Positions 33,793 to 42,260 of a stretch of DNA of 64,000 bases are shown one piece after another. The first letter of the stretch is position 1, and every line of letters starts with the position of its first letter. Under the pieces are notes generated by a model that did no database searches, was not told the origin of the DNA, and worked only from the letters and a program-made list of their open reading frames with translations. The stretch covers positions 248,001 to 312,000 of the forward strand of contig PBLG01000046.1 of NCBI GenBank assembly GCA_002722315.1, read 5' to 3'. The position numbers and the translations under genes were made by a program. Source of the DNA: Lysobacterales bacterium (GTDB taxonomy: Bacteria > Pseudomonadota > Gammaproteobacteria > Xanthomonadales > Wenzhouxiangellaceae).

Positions 33793-33814
33793 GTGTGGTA
33801 GTAGACTAACACAC
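33793..33814. promoter_or_regulatory. Near-perfect 22-bp palindrome upstream of the MFP-RND operon (candidate TetR-type operator)
   Basis: GTGTGgTAGTagACTAaCACAC, 26-47 nt upstream of the MFP start. Confidence 0.6.
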
Positions 33815-33905
33815 CAATGCACCAAAAGCAAGCCCCGGCCCGCGTAAGCCGGGTCCGGAACGCTTGTGCGACGGTCGAGCTTTACCTAATTGACCGCGTG
33901 GCCCG

Positions 33906-36050
33906 CTAGCTCCTGCGCCAGGCGAAGAACCTTTCGGCCAGCTTCAGCGCGCCTTCGGGCTTGCGCGCCTTCTTCCACTCGCCGGCGGCGAACTTGTTGG
34001 CCTCGTTCATCGTCGGGTAGATGTGGATGGTGCCGAGAATCTTGTTCAGGCCCAGGCCGTGCTTCATGGCCAGGATGAATTCGGCGATCAGTTCACCGGC
34101 GTGCGCGCCAACAATCGTCGCGCCCAGGATCCTGTCCTTCCCGGGCTCGGTCAGTACCTTCACGAAGCCCTCGTCGGCGCTGTCGGCGATCGCGCGGTCC
34201 AGGTCGTCGATGCCGTATCGAGTCACGTCGTAATCGATGTCCTGCTCGGCGGCCTCGGTTTCGCTCAGGCCCACGCGCGCGACCTCGGGCTCGGTGAAGG
34301 TGGCCCAGGGAATCACGCGGTAGTCGACGCGGAACGACCAGAACGGGGCGAGCAGGGCGTTGACCGACGCAAACCAGGCCTGGTGCGAAGCCACGTGCGT
34401 GAACTGGTACGGGCCGGCCGCATCGCCGCAGACGTAGATATTCGGGAAATTGGTCCGAAGCCAGGGATCGGTTTCAATCGTGCCCCGGTTGGCGATCCGG
34501 ACACCCATCTCCTCCAGTCCGAAGCCTCGCGTTCGCGCCTTTCTTCCAAGCGCGATCAGTACGCGATCGAACTCGATCGCGACTTCCTCGCCGTCGCGCT
34601 CGCAGACCACGCTTCCGCTGCCGGCGCCCTTGTCCTCGAATCGGCTGGCCCTGTGCCCGGTGGCGATTTTCACGCCCTCGGCCTCGAGGCGCTTCATAAG
34701 GGCCTGGCTGGCGTCGGGATCCTCGCGCGGCACCAGCCGGTCGGCCATCTCGATGATGGTCACCTTCGAGCCCAGCCGGGCGAAGGCCTGGGCCAGCTCG
34801 CAGCCGATCGGGCCGCCGCCGAGCACGGCGAAGCGCTCGGGCAGGTCCTCGAGTTCCCAGATGGTGTCGCTGGTGACGTAGTCGATACCGTCGAGCCCGT
34901 CGATCGGCGGCACCAGCGGCTCCGCGCCCGTGGCCAGGATGATGCTCCGGGCGGTGATGGTCTTGCCGTCGACCTGGACGGCCCAGGGCGAGACCAGCCT
35001 GCCGGCACTCTCGATGACGTCGACGCCCATGCCCCGGTAGCGCTCGGGCGAATCGTGCGGCTCTATCTTCGAGATCACGTCGCGCACCCGCTGCATGACG
35101 TCGGCCAGCGAGAAATCGGCGGTCATGGACTTGATCCCGTAGCGTTCGGAATCGCGCGCGTCCTGGACCAGGCGCGCGGTTCTCAGCAGCGCCTTGGACG
35201 GCACGCAGCCTGTGTTCAGGCAATCACCACCCATCCTGTTCTTTTCTATCAGCGCCACTTTCGCCTTGATCGTGGCACCGATATAGGCCGAAACCAGCCC
35301 GGCCGAGCCGGCGCCGAGGACGATCACGTTGTAGTCGAACGATTTCGGCTTGTCGTGGCCGGCATAGACCTTGCGGTGCTTGAGCAGTCTCAGCACCCAG
35401 CGCAGGATCAGCGGCAGCAGCCCCAGCAGCGCGAACGCGCCGATCAATTCCAGGGAAAGGATGTCGCCGGCCGACTCGACCTGGCTCAACTGCGTGCCGG
35501 CGTTGACGTAGACCAGCGTGGCCGGGAGCATCCCGAGCTGGCTGACCCAGTAATAGGTCCAGGTGCGGATGGGGGTCAGCGCCATGACCAGGTTGATCAC
35601 CCAGAACGGAAACACCGGCACCAGCCGAAGCGCCAGCAGGTAGAACGCGCCGTCCTTTTCGACCCCTTCGTTGATGGTCTTGAGGCGCTTGCTGAATTTC
35701 TTCTGGATCGTGTCGCGGAACAGGAAGCGCGCGGCCAGGAATACCAGCGTCGCCCCGATCGACGAGGCGAAGGACACGGCGATTGTGCCGGCCGCCAGCC
35801 CGAACAGCGCGCCCCCGGCGATGGTCAATACCGCCGCCCCGGGCAGCGAGAGCGCCGCCATCACGATGTAGACGGCCATGTAGAGCGCCAGCATGCCGAA
35901 GAAATTGCGGTCGATGAACGTCAGCAGCTGATCGCGCCGCGCGCGCAGTTCGTCCAGGCTGAAGTACTGGCCGAGGTCGAACCAGAAGTAGCTGCCGATC
36001 AGCAGCGCGATGACAAGCAGGATCAGGGCTCGGGTGAGGGCAGGTCGCAT
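33906..36050 (-). CDS. TVP38/TMEM64 (SNARE-associated) membrane domain fused to FAD-dependent pyridine nucleotide-disulfide oxidoreductase
   Basis: N-term AALSLPGAAVLTIAGGALFGLAAGTIAVSFASSIGATLVFLAARFLFRD; C-term NVIVLGAGSAGLVSAYIGATIKAKVALIEKNRMGGDCLNTGCVPSKALL. Confidence 0.9.
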   Translation of the reverse strand: MRPALTRALILLVIALLIGSYFWFDLGQYFSLDELRARRDQLLTFIDRNFFGMLALYMAVYIVMAALSLPGAAVLTIAGGALFGLAAGTIAVSFASSIGATLVFLAARFLFRDTIQKKFSKRLKTINEGVEKDGAFYLLALRLVPVFPFWVINLVMALTPIRTWTYYWVSQLGMLPATLVYVNAGTQLSQVESAGDILSLELIGAFALLGLLPLILRWVLRLLKHRKVYAGHDKPKSFDYNVIVLGAGSAGLVSAYIGATIKAKVALIEKNRMGGDCLNTGCVPSKALLRTARLVQDARDSERYGIKSMTADFSLADVMQRVRDVISKIEPHDSPERYRGMGVDVIESAGRLVSPWAVQVDGKTITARSIILATGAEPLVPPIDGLDGIDYVTSDTIWELEDLPERFAVLGGGPIGCELAQAFARLGSKVTIIEMADRLVPREDPDASQALMKRLEAEGVKIATGHRASRFEDKGAGSGSVVCERDGEEVAIEFDRVLIALGRKARTRGFGLEEMGVRIANRGTIETDPWLRTNFPNIYVCGDAAGPYQFTHVASHQAWFASVNALLAPFWSFRVDYRVIPWATFTEPEVARVGLSETEAAEQDIDYDVTRYGIDDLDRAIADSADEGFVKVLTEPGKDRILGATIVGAHAGELIAEFILAMKHGLGLNKILGTIHIYPTMNEANKFAAGEWKKARKPEGALKLAERFFAWRRS

Positions 36051-36176
36051 GGCGGTCCAGTCAGGTGGCGCGGCTCGCGCAGAGGCGTTCAGCCTACAGG
36101 GTCTCGCGCGCGGGCGGCATTCAAGGGTTTCCGACGGGACCGGGCCGGCAGGTCGCGCATTGCATCCTCATGAACG

Positions 36177-36203
36177 AAAAGCGGCCCGGATGAACCGGGC
36201 CGC
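36177..36203 (-). terminator. Intrinsic terminator for the minus-strand exported-protein gene
   Basis: On minus: GCGGCCCGG-ttcat-CCGGGCCGC-TTTT. Confidence 0.85.
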
Positions 36204-36229
36204 AGAGAAGAATCGACCGATCGTCGGGT

Positions 36230-37288
36230 CTATTGCAAGGGATTGCAGTCGTAGCCGGCGATGCGTACGAGACGGTCCAGCTCCATGCTGCCGGTACCCT
36301 TGCCCAGCGGGGAGAAGTCGTAGTTGACGCGGATCCGGTTGCAGTCGATCACCTCGATCTGGATGCTGCCGGCCGAATCCACGGTCACCTGGTCAGCGGG
36401 CGGCTGGTTCGGATCGGAGATGAATTCGCCGTTTTCCAGCGTGCTCATCTGGATCGCCACCGGGCCGGGCTGGGTCAGCGCCGGCGAAGAGTTGCCCACG
36501 ACCCAGATCGGCTGGCCGTCGAGGTAGGTGAAGAAGATCGCGAACACGAAATTCTCACTGACCTGCTCGGCGATCTGCAGTACCAGGCCCTGGCGCGGTG
36601 CGCCATCGAGCACCCACTGGCCCGAATACCGGCCGTTCAGTACGGGCTGATCGAACTAGGGCAGATCCAGCGTCGGCTCGAACTGGTCGAGCACGAATGT
36701 GGTGAAGTTGGGTACAGCGGAGGCATACGCGCCCCAAAAAAACTCGAGAGTAATCGTTCCGTTATAGTCGGCAGGAAAAAATGACGGCTCGGGATCAGGA
36801 TCGTCAACGCTGCTCAGGGAAAACGGATCCACTCCCAGCATCCATGTGGTCCCGTTCTCGGTGACGATGTCACCGGAAGCACCGACATCGCCCGAACCCT
36901 GCAACCGGAGCAGTTGCGCCTTGTGGTCGGGAATCTCTACATCGCCAGTGTCGGCAAAAACTTGCGGCACCACGATGGGATTCGCGCCGCCGCTCTGGCT
37001 CATGCGCACCAATATCACCGAGAAACCCTCGTCGTCGCAGGCCACGCGCCAGATGCGCACGCGCACCGAGCCGTCGCGCGAATTGCTGTTGATGGTCGGT
37101 GCCGTCATGTTGGTATCGACCAACGGGATCGTCCCTTCCGGTGGCTGTTCGGGCAGGTCGATCGATAGACAGCCAGGCGGGAAGGGCGTGCCGAGATCGG
37201 TCAGCAGGTTGAGTTCGCCGGTCTGCGCCTGGCTGCCGGCCACCGCGCCGGCCATGAGTGCTGCTGCAAGAATCCTTCGAATTAGCAT
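36230..37288 (-). pseudogene. Exported hypothetical protein interrupted by one in-frame TAG (36656-36658), or an authentic readthrough/two-ORF locus
   Basis: ORF from ATG 37288 (signal peptide MLIRRILAAALMAGAVAGSQA) ends ...FEPTLDLP-TAG; the same frame continues without another stop, FDQPVLNGRYSGQWVLDGAPRQGLVLQIAEQ..., to 36230. The downstream part has no ATG start. Confidence 0.7.
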
Positions 37289-37598
37289 GCCGAAACCTCT
37301 GATATTTGTGAATGGCTGATTGAATTGTAATCCAAAAAAATAACCGGAAGCTGAACCTAATGACGGTGCACAGGGAAATTCCATCCAATTTCCGACCGTC
37401 CTCGGCGGCGTAAGATTCTGGTCGAGTGGGTTAGCTCGGCGACGACTAGCAAGTCCGCCCGTCATACCTTTTATTTCTGACTTGGATTCATATTCGTCTG
37501 TTCAGTCGCTGTCCTTCCCACCCAGAACCAATGGAATCGGCAAACAGGTGGGTTATCGGTCCGGCAGTCTGCTGCTTAACATAAATTGCTTGAAAAAG

Positions 37599-37627
37599 TT
37601 GACAGTGTGTCTTAAGGGGTGTATGTT
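37599..37627 (+). promoter_or_regulatory. Candidate sigma70 promoter upstream of the tandem paralogs
   Basis: TTGACA - 17 nt - TATGTT. Confidence 0.45.
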
Positions 37628-37878
37628 TTTGAGCGACTGAACACCAAAGTAGCGGCTTAGAGTTGGCGACTCAAGACTGTAGAAAAAAAGACGCATGAAA
37701 CTAGCGCAGGCTTTTAAACGCTCGCCTACGGTTTGCTGCATCTAATGGTTACCTAAGTACACTCTGAAGCTCTCGATAGGCCACTCCGGGGTTCGATACG
37801 AAGTCGTATGCGGTTCTTGATTGTGGAAGTTCGTGCAGATAGAGCGGTGAATCATCTGAATCTGATAGGCGAAAATTA

Positions 37879-38592
37879 ATGAGCTACAAATACTTCTGTT
37901 TGTTCCTGATCATGTTTATTACGAGTCTAGCTAACGGGCAGTATGGTCCCATAGATGATTCTGCCAACAACCCCGCTATAGATTTGGAGCATTTTGAATC
38001 ACTCATAAGTAAATCAGAATTAGTCTTTTTGGGAGACCTGAAGGCAATTAGCAGGATTCGCCGGGTTGCGGACAGGATCATACCTGGCCCCTGGGTTGTG
38101 ACGCAGTATTTTATGGAAATTGAAAAAGTAGTATTGTGGCCGCCCAACGAGGCAGCTTCTGAGACGATTTCTTTCGTTTCCTATGGTGGGGATCTAACAC
38201 TCCAAAACAAGATAGGTGCTGAGAGCGGTACAGAAAACAAGGGGATTGCCCAAAGCGGCGTTGATTCAAGCGGCTACAAGGGCGTATTTGAGCGATTTGG
38301 CCGATCAGAATCAATATCGCACACTGCAGGCATTTCACAAACTGGAAGGTATCTGATTTTTATACTCTCCAGCCAAGTACGGAGTGTCTTTGATGACGCC
38401 CGACTGTTGAGTGTTTACCGAGTCAGCCAAGTAAGCGGAAAACATGTCGTTGAAGTCGGCGGCAAAATCGGGAAAGTCGATTATGCAGACCTGGAATCGG
38501 AATTGAAATCTCGCGCCGATCTTCTGGGCAGCTATGATTTCGATGCAAGGAGAAACAGACCGGGTACGCTGCATATCGGGCGTCAAAAGTAG
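37879..38592 (+). CDS. Exported hypothetical protein, paralog A
   Basis: Signal peptide MSYKYFCLFLIMFITSLANG; extensive identity to the next ORF. Confidence 0.8.
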   Translation: MSYKYFCLFLIMFITSLANGQYGPIDDSANNPAIDLEHFESLISKSELVFLGDLKAISRIRRVADRIIPGPWVVTQYFMEIEKVVLWPPNEAASETISFVSYGGDLTLQNKIGAESGTENKGIAQSGVDSSGYKGVFERFGRSESISHTAGISQTGRYLIFILSSQVRSVFDDARLLSVYRVSQVSGKHVVEVGGKIGKVDYADLESELKSRADLLGSYDFDARRNRPGTLHIGRQK

Positions 38593-38681
38593 TACGGCTC
38601 GTTGCACGAAAAGCATCAGCGCGGCGGCTTCTCGAGAGGGCGATTACATATCGCGTTGAACCGACCGATGGAAAGAATTCG

Positions 38682-39389
38682 ATGAGTTATATATTCTGGT
38701 TCTTGTTGTTGCTAGTGCTCGCCACGTGTCCAGCTATTGGGCAGCATGGTTCCATGGATGATTCCTCCATCAGGCCTGCAATAGATGTAGAGCAGTTTGA
38801 ATCGCTCATAAGTAAATCAGAACTAGTCTTTCTGGGAGACCTGAAGGCAATTAGCAGGATTCGCCGGGTTTCGGACAGGGTCATACCCGGCCCCTGGGTT
38901 GTGACGCAATACTTCATGGAAATTGACAACGTAGTACTTTCGCCACCCGAAAAGGCAATCTCGGAAACGATTTCTTTCGCTTCCTATAGTGGAGATCTGA
39001 CACTTCGGAACGAGATGGATATCGAGAGCGGTACAGAAGACCAGGGAATCGACCAGGGCTCTCTCGAATCAAGTGGTTACAAGGGCGTATTTGAACGGTT
39101 CGGCTTATCGCAATCACTATCTCATTCTGCGAGCATTGGACGAACGGGAAGGTATCTCGTTTTTATACTATCCAGTCGACAACCGGGTATGTTTGATGGG
39201 GCGCGGCTTCTGAAGGCTTACCGAGTCAGCCAAGTAAACGGAAAAGATGTCGTTGAAGTTGGCGGCAAAATCGGGAAAGTCGATTATGCAGACCTGGAGC
39301 CGGCATTGAAATCTCGCGCCGATCTTCTGGGCAGCTACGATTTCCATGCAAGGAGAAATAGACCGGGTACGCTGCATATCGGGCGCTGA
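38682..39389 (+). CDS. Exported hypothetical protein, paralog B
   Basis: Signal peptide MSYIFWFLLLLVLATCPAIG; shares FESLISKSELVFLGDLKAISRIRRV.DR.IPGPWVVTQYFMEI and VEVGGKIGKVDYADLE..LKSRADLLGSYDF.ARRNRPGTLHIGR with paralog A. Confidence 0.8.
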   Translation: MSYIFWFLLLLVLATCPAIGQHGSMDDSSIRPAIDVEQFESLISKSELVFLGDLKAISRIRRVSDRVIPGPWVVTQYFMEIDNVVLSPPEKAISETISFASYSGDLTLRNEMDIESGTEDQGIDQGSLESSGYKGVFERFGLSQSLSHSASIGRTGRYLVFILSSRQPGMFDGARLLKAYRVSQVNGKDVVEVGGKIGKVDYADLEPALKSRADLLGSYDFHARRNRPGTLHIGR

Positions 39390-39453
39390 ATGCATCTGAC
39401 TCACAGAAGCACAGGTGGCACACGATTGTGGTTTCAGCTGGATATCGACATTT

Positions 39454-40269
39454 CTAGGGAACCTGGTCGACCGGTTGGAGCATGATCGACTTGCGCGCCA
39501 GGAGGTTGTCATTCGAAACCTCGTTCGAAAATAGTCCGAGTCGAATTCCCTCAGGCGGGACATCAAGCCAATATGTCGTCTTGAACAGCCCATCCGGATC
39601 CAGCTCGAAGAGAGTTGCTTGATTATCGAGATCGTACAGAATCACGCGGGTGGCAAATCCGACGAGCTGTATATCCATCCGGCACGTATCGTCTGCCGGG
39701 GAGGTCATTTCGCACCGATCCGGTCCCAGTATGTCTGCGGAAGCGTTGGCGGCAAATGACTCAGTGGTCGATACCAGGTAGTTTTCTCCCTTCTCGTTGA
39801 GATAGGAGATCAGGAACGTGTTCTCTCCCGGGGTGAGATCCACCGGCACTGATCCGCTCCATCCGGAAGCAATGAGTTCATCGGCATTGGTGTAAACGAG
39901 AAGCTGTCCCGGACGATATTCATCGGGCAGCTTCCACGTCATCGTCAAGGTACAGGCGTCTTCGCCGACTTCGACGACGCAATAGATATTGGAGAATTCG
40001 AAGCTCCTTGCGTAGTGTCGGATCGCACCGATGATGACCCTGGTTGAAAAACCATCGAACTCCCGCATGGGTGGCGGTATCGATGCCGTGCGTGAATCTG
40101 CCTGTTCCGGAGGTGAATTGGAGAATGTTCCGGGTGTCGAACTCTGCGCGTCGTCGGGTGGCTGGCTCGTGACTGTTTCCGAAGGCGTTGAATCCAGGAG
40201 CAGCAGCGTGGCTATTCCGCCGATGGAAATTGCGAGCAGCGCTGCGAGGACAATTCCTTTGGAGTTCAT
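39454..40269 (-). CDS. Hypothetical membrane-anchored/exported protein
   Basis: N-terminal TM MNSKGIVLAALLAISIGGIATLLLL, Ser/Pro-rich linker, beta-rich C-term; no family recognised. Confidence 0.65.
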   Translation of the reverse strand: MNSKGIVLAALLAISIGGIATLLLLDSTPSETVTSQPPDDAQSSTPGTFSNSPPEQADSRTASIPPPMREFDGFSTRVIIGAIRHYARSFEFSNIYCVVEVGEDACTLTMTWKLPDEYRPGQLLVYTNADELIASGWSGSVPVDLTPGENTFLISYLNEKGENYLVSTTESFAANASADILGPDRCEMTSPADDTCRMDIQLVGFATRVILYDLDNQATLFELDPDGLFKTTYWLDVPPEGIRLGLFSNEVSNDNLLARKSIMLQPVDQVP

Positions 40270-40424
40270 GCTCAGTCTGTTCTGGTCTGATATCGTCGTC
40301 GAGCGTAGCACGGCGCCATCCGGGAGCGTACGCACGCCGAAAGCCCGGCCGGCACGCGACTGGTGGAAAAAATGCGTAATCGGCTAAAATAGCCGTTTGG
40401 CAAGCTCACACGAGAATCGCAAAC

Positions 40425-41162
40425 ATGGCAGGTCACAGCAAATGGGCCAATATCCAGCACAGAAAAAAGGCCCAGGACGCCAAGCGGGGGAAGATATTTA
40501 CCCGGCTGGTGCGTGAAATCACGGTCGCCGCGCGCGAGGGCGGGGGCGACCCCGAGGCCAATCCGCGGCTGCGGCTGGCGTGGGACAAGGCCAACGCGGC
40601 CAACGTGCCCAAGGACAACATCGAGCGCGCCATCAAGAAGGCCACCGGCGAGCTCGAGGGCGTGGACTACGAAGAGATCACCTACGAGGGCTACGCGCCA
40701 GGCGGGGTGGCCGTGATGGTCGAGACCGTCACCGACAACCGCAACCGCACCGTGGCCGCGGTTCGCCACGCGTTCTCCAAGCACGGCGGCAACCTCGGGA
40801 CCGACGGCTCGGTGGCCTACCTGTTCGAGAAGAAGGGCGTGATCACGTTTGCCCCCGGCACCGGCGAGGACAGGGTGATGGAGGCCGCGCTGGAGGCCGG
40901 CGCCGAGGACATCGAGACCGACGACGACGGCTCGATCGAGGTCCTGACCACGCCCGAAGAGTTCTCCGGCGTCCTCGGCGTGCTGCGCGAAGCGGGCCTG
41001 GAGCCCGAGGAGGCCGAGGTCACCATGCGGCCGGCGACGCTGGTCGAGCAGGATCTCGAATCCGGCCAGAAGCTGCTGAAGTTCCTCGACGTGCTCGAAG
41101 AGATCGACGACACCCAGAACGTCTGGCACAACGCCGATATCCCGGCCGAGGCCTACGAGTGA
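40425..41162 (+). CDS. yebC: YebC/PmpR-family regulatory protein
   Basis: [52 protein letters not shown]. Confidence 0.96.
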   Translation: MAGHSKWANIQHRKKAQDAKRGKIFTRLVREITVAAREGGGDPEANPRLRLAWDKANAANVPKDNIERAIKKATGELEGVDYEEITYEGYAPGGVAVMVETVTDNRNRTVAAVRHAFSKHGGNLGTDGSVAYLFEKKGVITFAPGTGEDRVMEAALEAGAEDIETDDDGSIEVLTTPEEFSGVLGVLREAGLEPEEAEVTMRPATLVEQDLESGQKLLKFLDVLEEIDDTQNVWHNADIPAEAYE

Positions 41163-41169
41163 CGTCGTA

Positions 41170-41658
41170 ATGCGCATTCTCGGCCTCGACCCGGGCTCGC
41201 GCATCACCGGCATCGGCATCATCGACGGCGAGTCGCTGGTCGCCGCCCGCCAGCTCACCCTGGGCGGCGGCGAGATGCCCGAAAGGCTGGCCGGCATATT
41301 TTCCGGCGTGACCGAGGTCATCGCCGAATTCCAGCCCGACGTGGTCGCGATCGAGACCGTTTTCATGAGCCGGAACCCGCAATCGGCAATCAAGCTGGGG
41401 CAGGCCAGGGGGGCGGCGATCTGCGCCGCGGTACACGCCGGGCTGGCGGTGCACGAATACGCCCCCAGGCTGATCAAGCAGGCCATCGTCGGGCGCGGCG
41501 GGGCCGACAAGGAACAGGTGCAGCACATGGTTCGCGTTCTGCTGAAATCGACTGAAAGATTCGGCGCCGATGCCGCCGACGCGCTGGCCGTGGCGCTGTG
41601 CCACCTGCACTCGGCGCGCACTGCAAGGCGCCTGCCGCAGGGCGTGGTGCTTCGATGA
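41170..41658 (+). CDS. ruvC: Holliday junction resolvase RuvC
   Basis: [19 protein letters not shown]...[30 protein letters not shown]. Confidence 0.96.
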   Translation: MRILGLDPGSRITGIGIIDGESLVAARQLTLGGGEMPERLAGIFSGVTEVIAEFQPDVVAIETVFMSRNPQSAIKLGQARGAAICAAVHAGLAVHEYAPRLIKQAIVGRGGADKEQVQHMVRVLLKSTERFGADAADALAVALCHLHSARTARRLPQGVVLR

Positions 41659-42260
41659 TCGCCCGTCTCGCCGGCACGCTGCTGGAACGCCGTCCGCCCA
41701 ACCTGCTGATCGACGTCGGCGGGGTGGGTTACGAGGTCGAGGCGCCGATGAGCGTGTTCGACCGGCTGCCGGCAAACGGCCAGCCCTGCACGCTGCTGAT
41801 CCACCAGGTCATTCGCGAGGACGCGCACCTGCTGTTCGGGTTCATCAGCCCATCCGACCGCGAACTGTTCCGCAGCCTGCTGAAGATCTCCGGCGTCGGG
41901 CCCAAGGTCGCGCTGGCGATCCTGTCCAGCGTCTCGGCGGCCGATTTCGCGCTGATGGTCGAATCCGGCGACAGCCAGGCGCTGACCCGCCTGCCGGGCA
42001 TCGGCAAGAAGACCGCCGAGCGCCTGATTCTCGAAATGAAGAGCCGGCTCGACGGTCTCGAACTCGGGTCCGGTTCATCGACCGGCGCCGGTCAGTCGGC
42101 GGGCGGTGAACGCAACGCCTCAGGCGAGGCCCGCGCCGGCCTGGTGGCGCTGGGCTACTCGCCGGCCGAGGCGCTGAAGATGATCAAGGGGGTGGGCGAC
42201 GACTCGGCCAGCGCCGAAGCGATGATCCGCCAGGCGCTGAAGAACCGGATGCAGCGTTGA
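41655..42260 (+). CDS. ruvA: Holliday junction branch migration protein RuvA
   Basis: [33 protein letters not shown]...[24 protein letters not shown] overlap with ruvC. Confidence 0.96.
   Translation: MIARLAGTLLERRPPNLLIDVGGVGYEVEAPMSVFDRLPANGQPCTLLIHQVIREDAHLLFGFISPSDRELFRSLLKISGVGPKVALAILSSVSAADFALMVESGDSQALTRLPGIGKKTAERLILEMKSRLDGLELGSGSSTGAGQSAGGERNASGEARAGLVALGYSPAEALKMIKGVGDDSASAEAMIRQALKNRMQR

Noticed and set aside
34023-36173. 716-aa plus-strand ORF
   Set aside because: Antisense shadow of the TVP38-oxidoreductase gene.
37785-37815. tRNA-like GGTTCGAT and lox-like ATACGAAGTCGTAT
   Set aside because: No cloverleaf could be completed around the T-loop-like string; the dyad is only 6 bp per arm and unlike loxP spacing.
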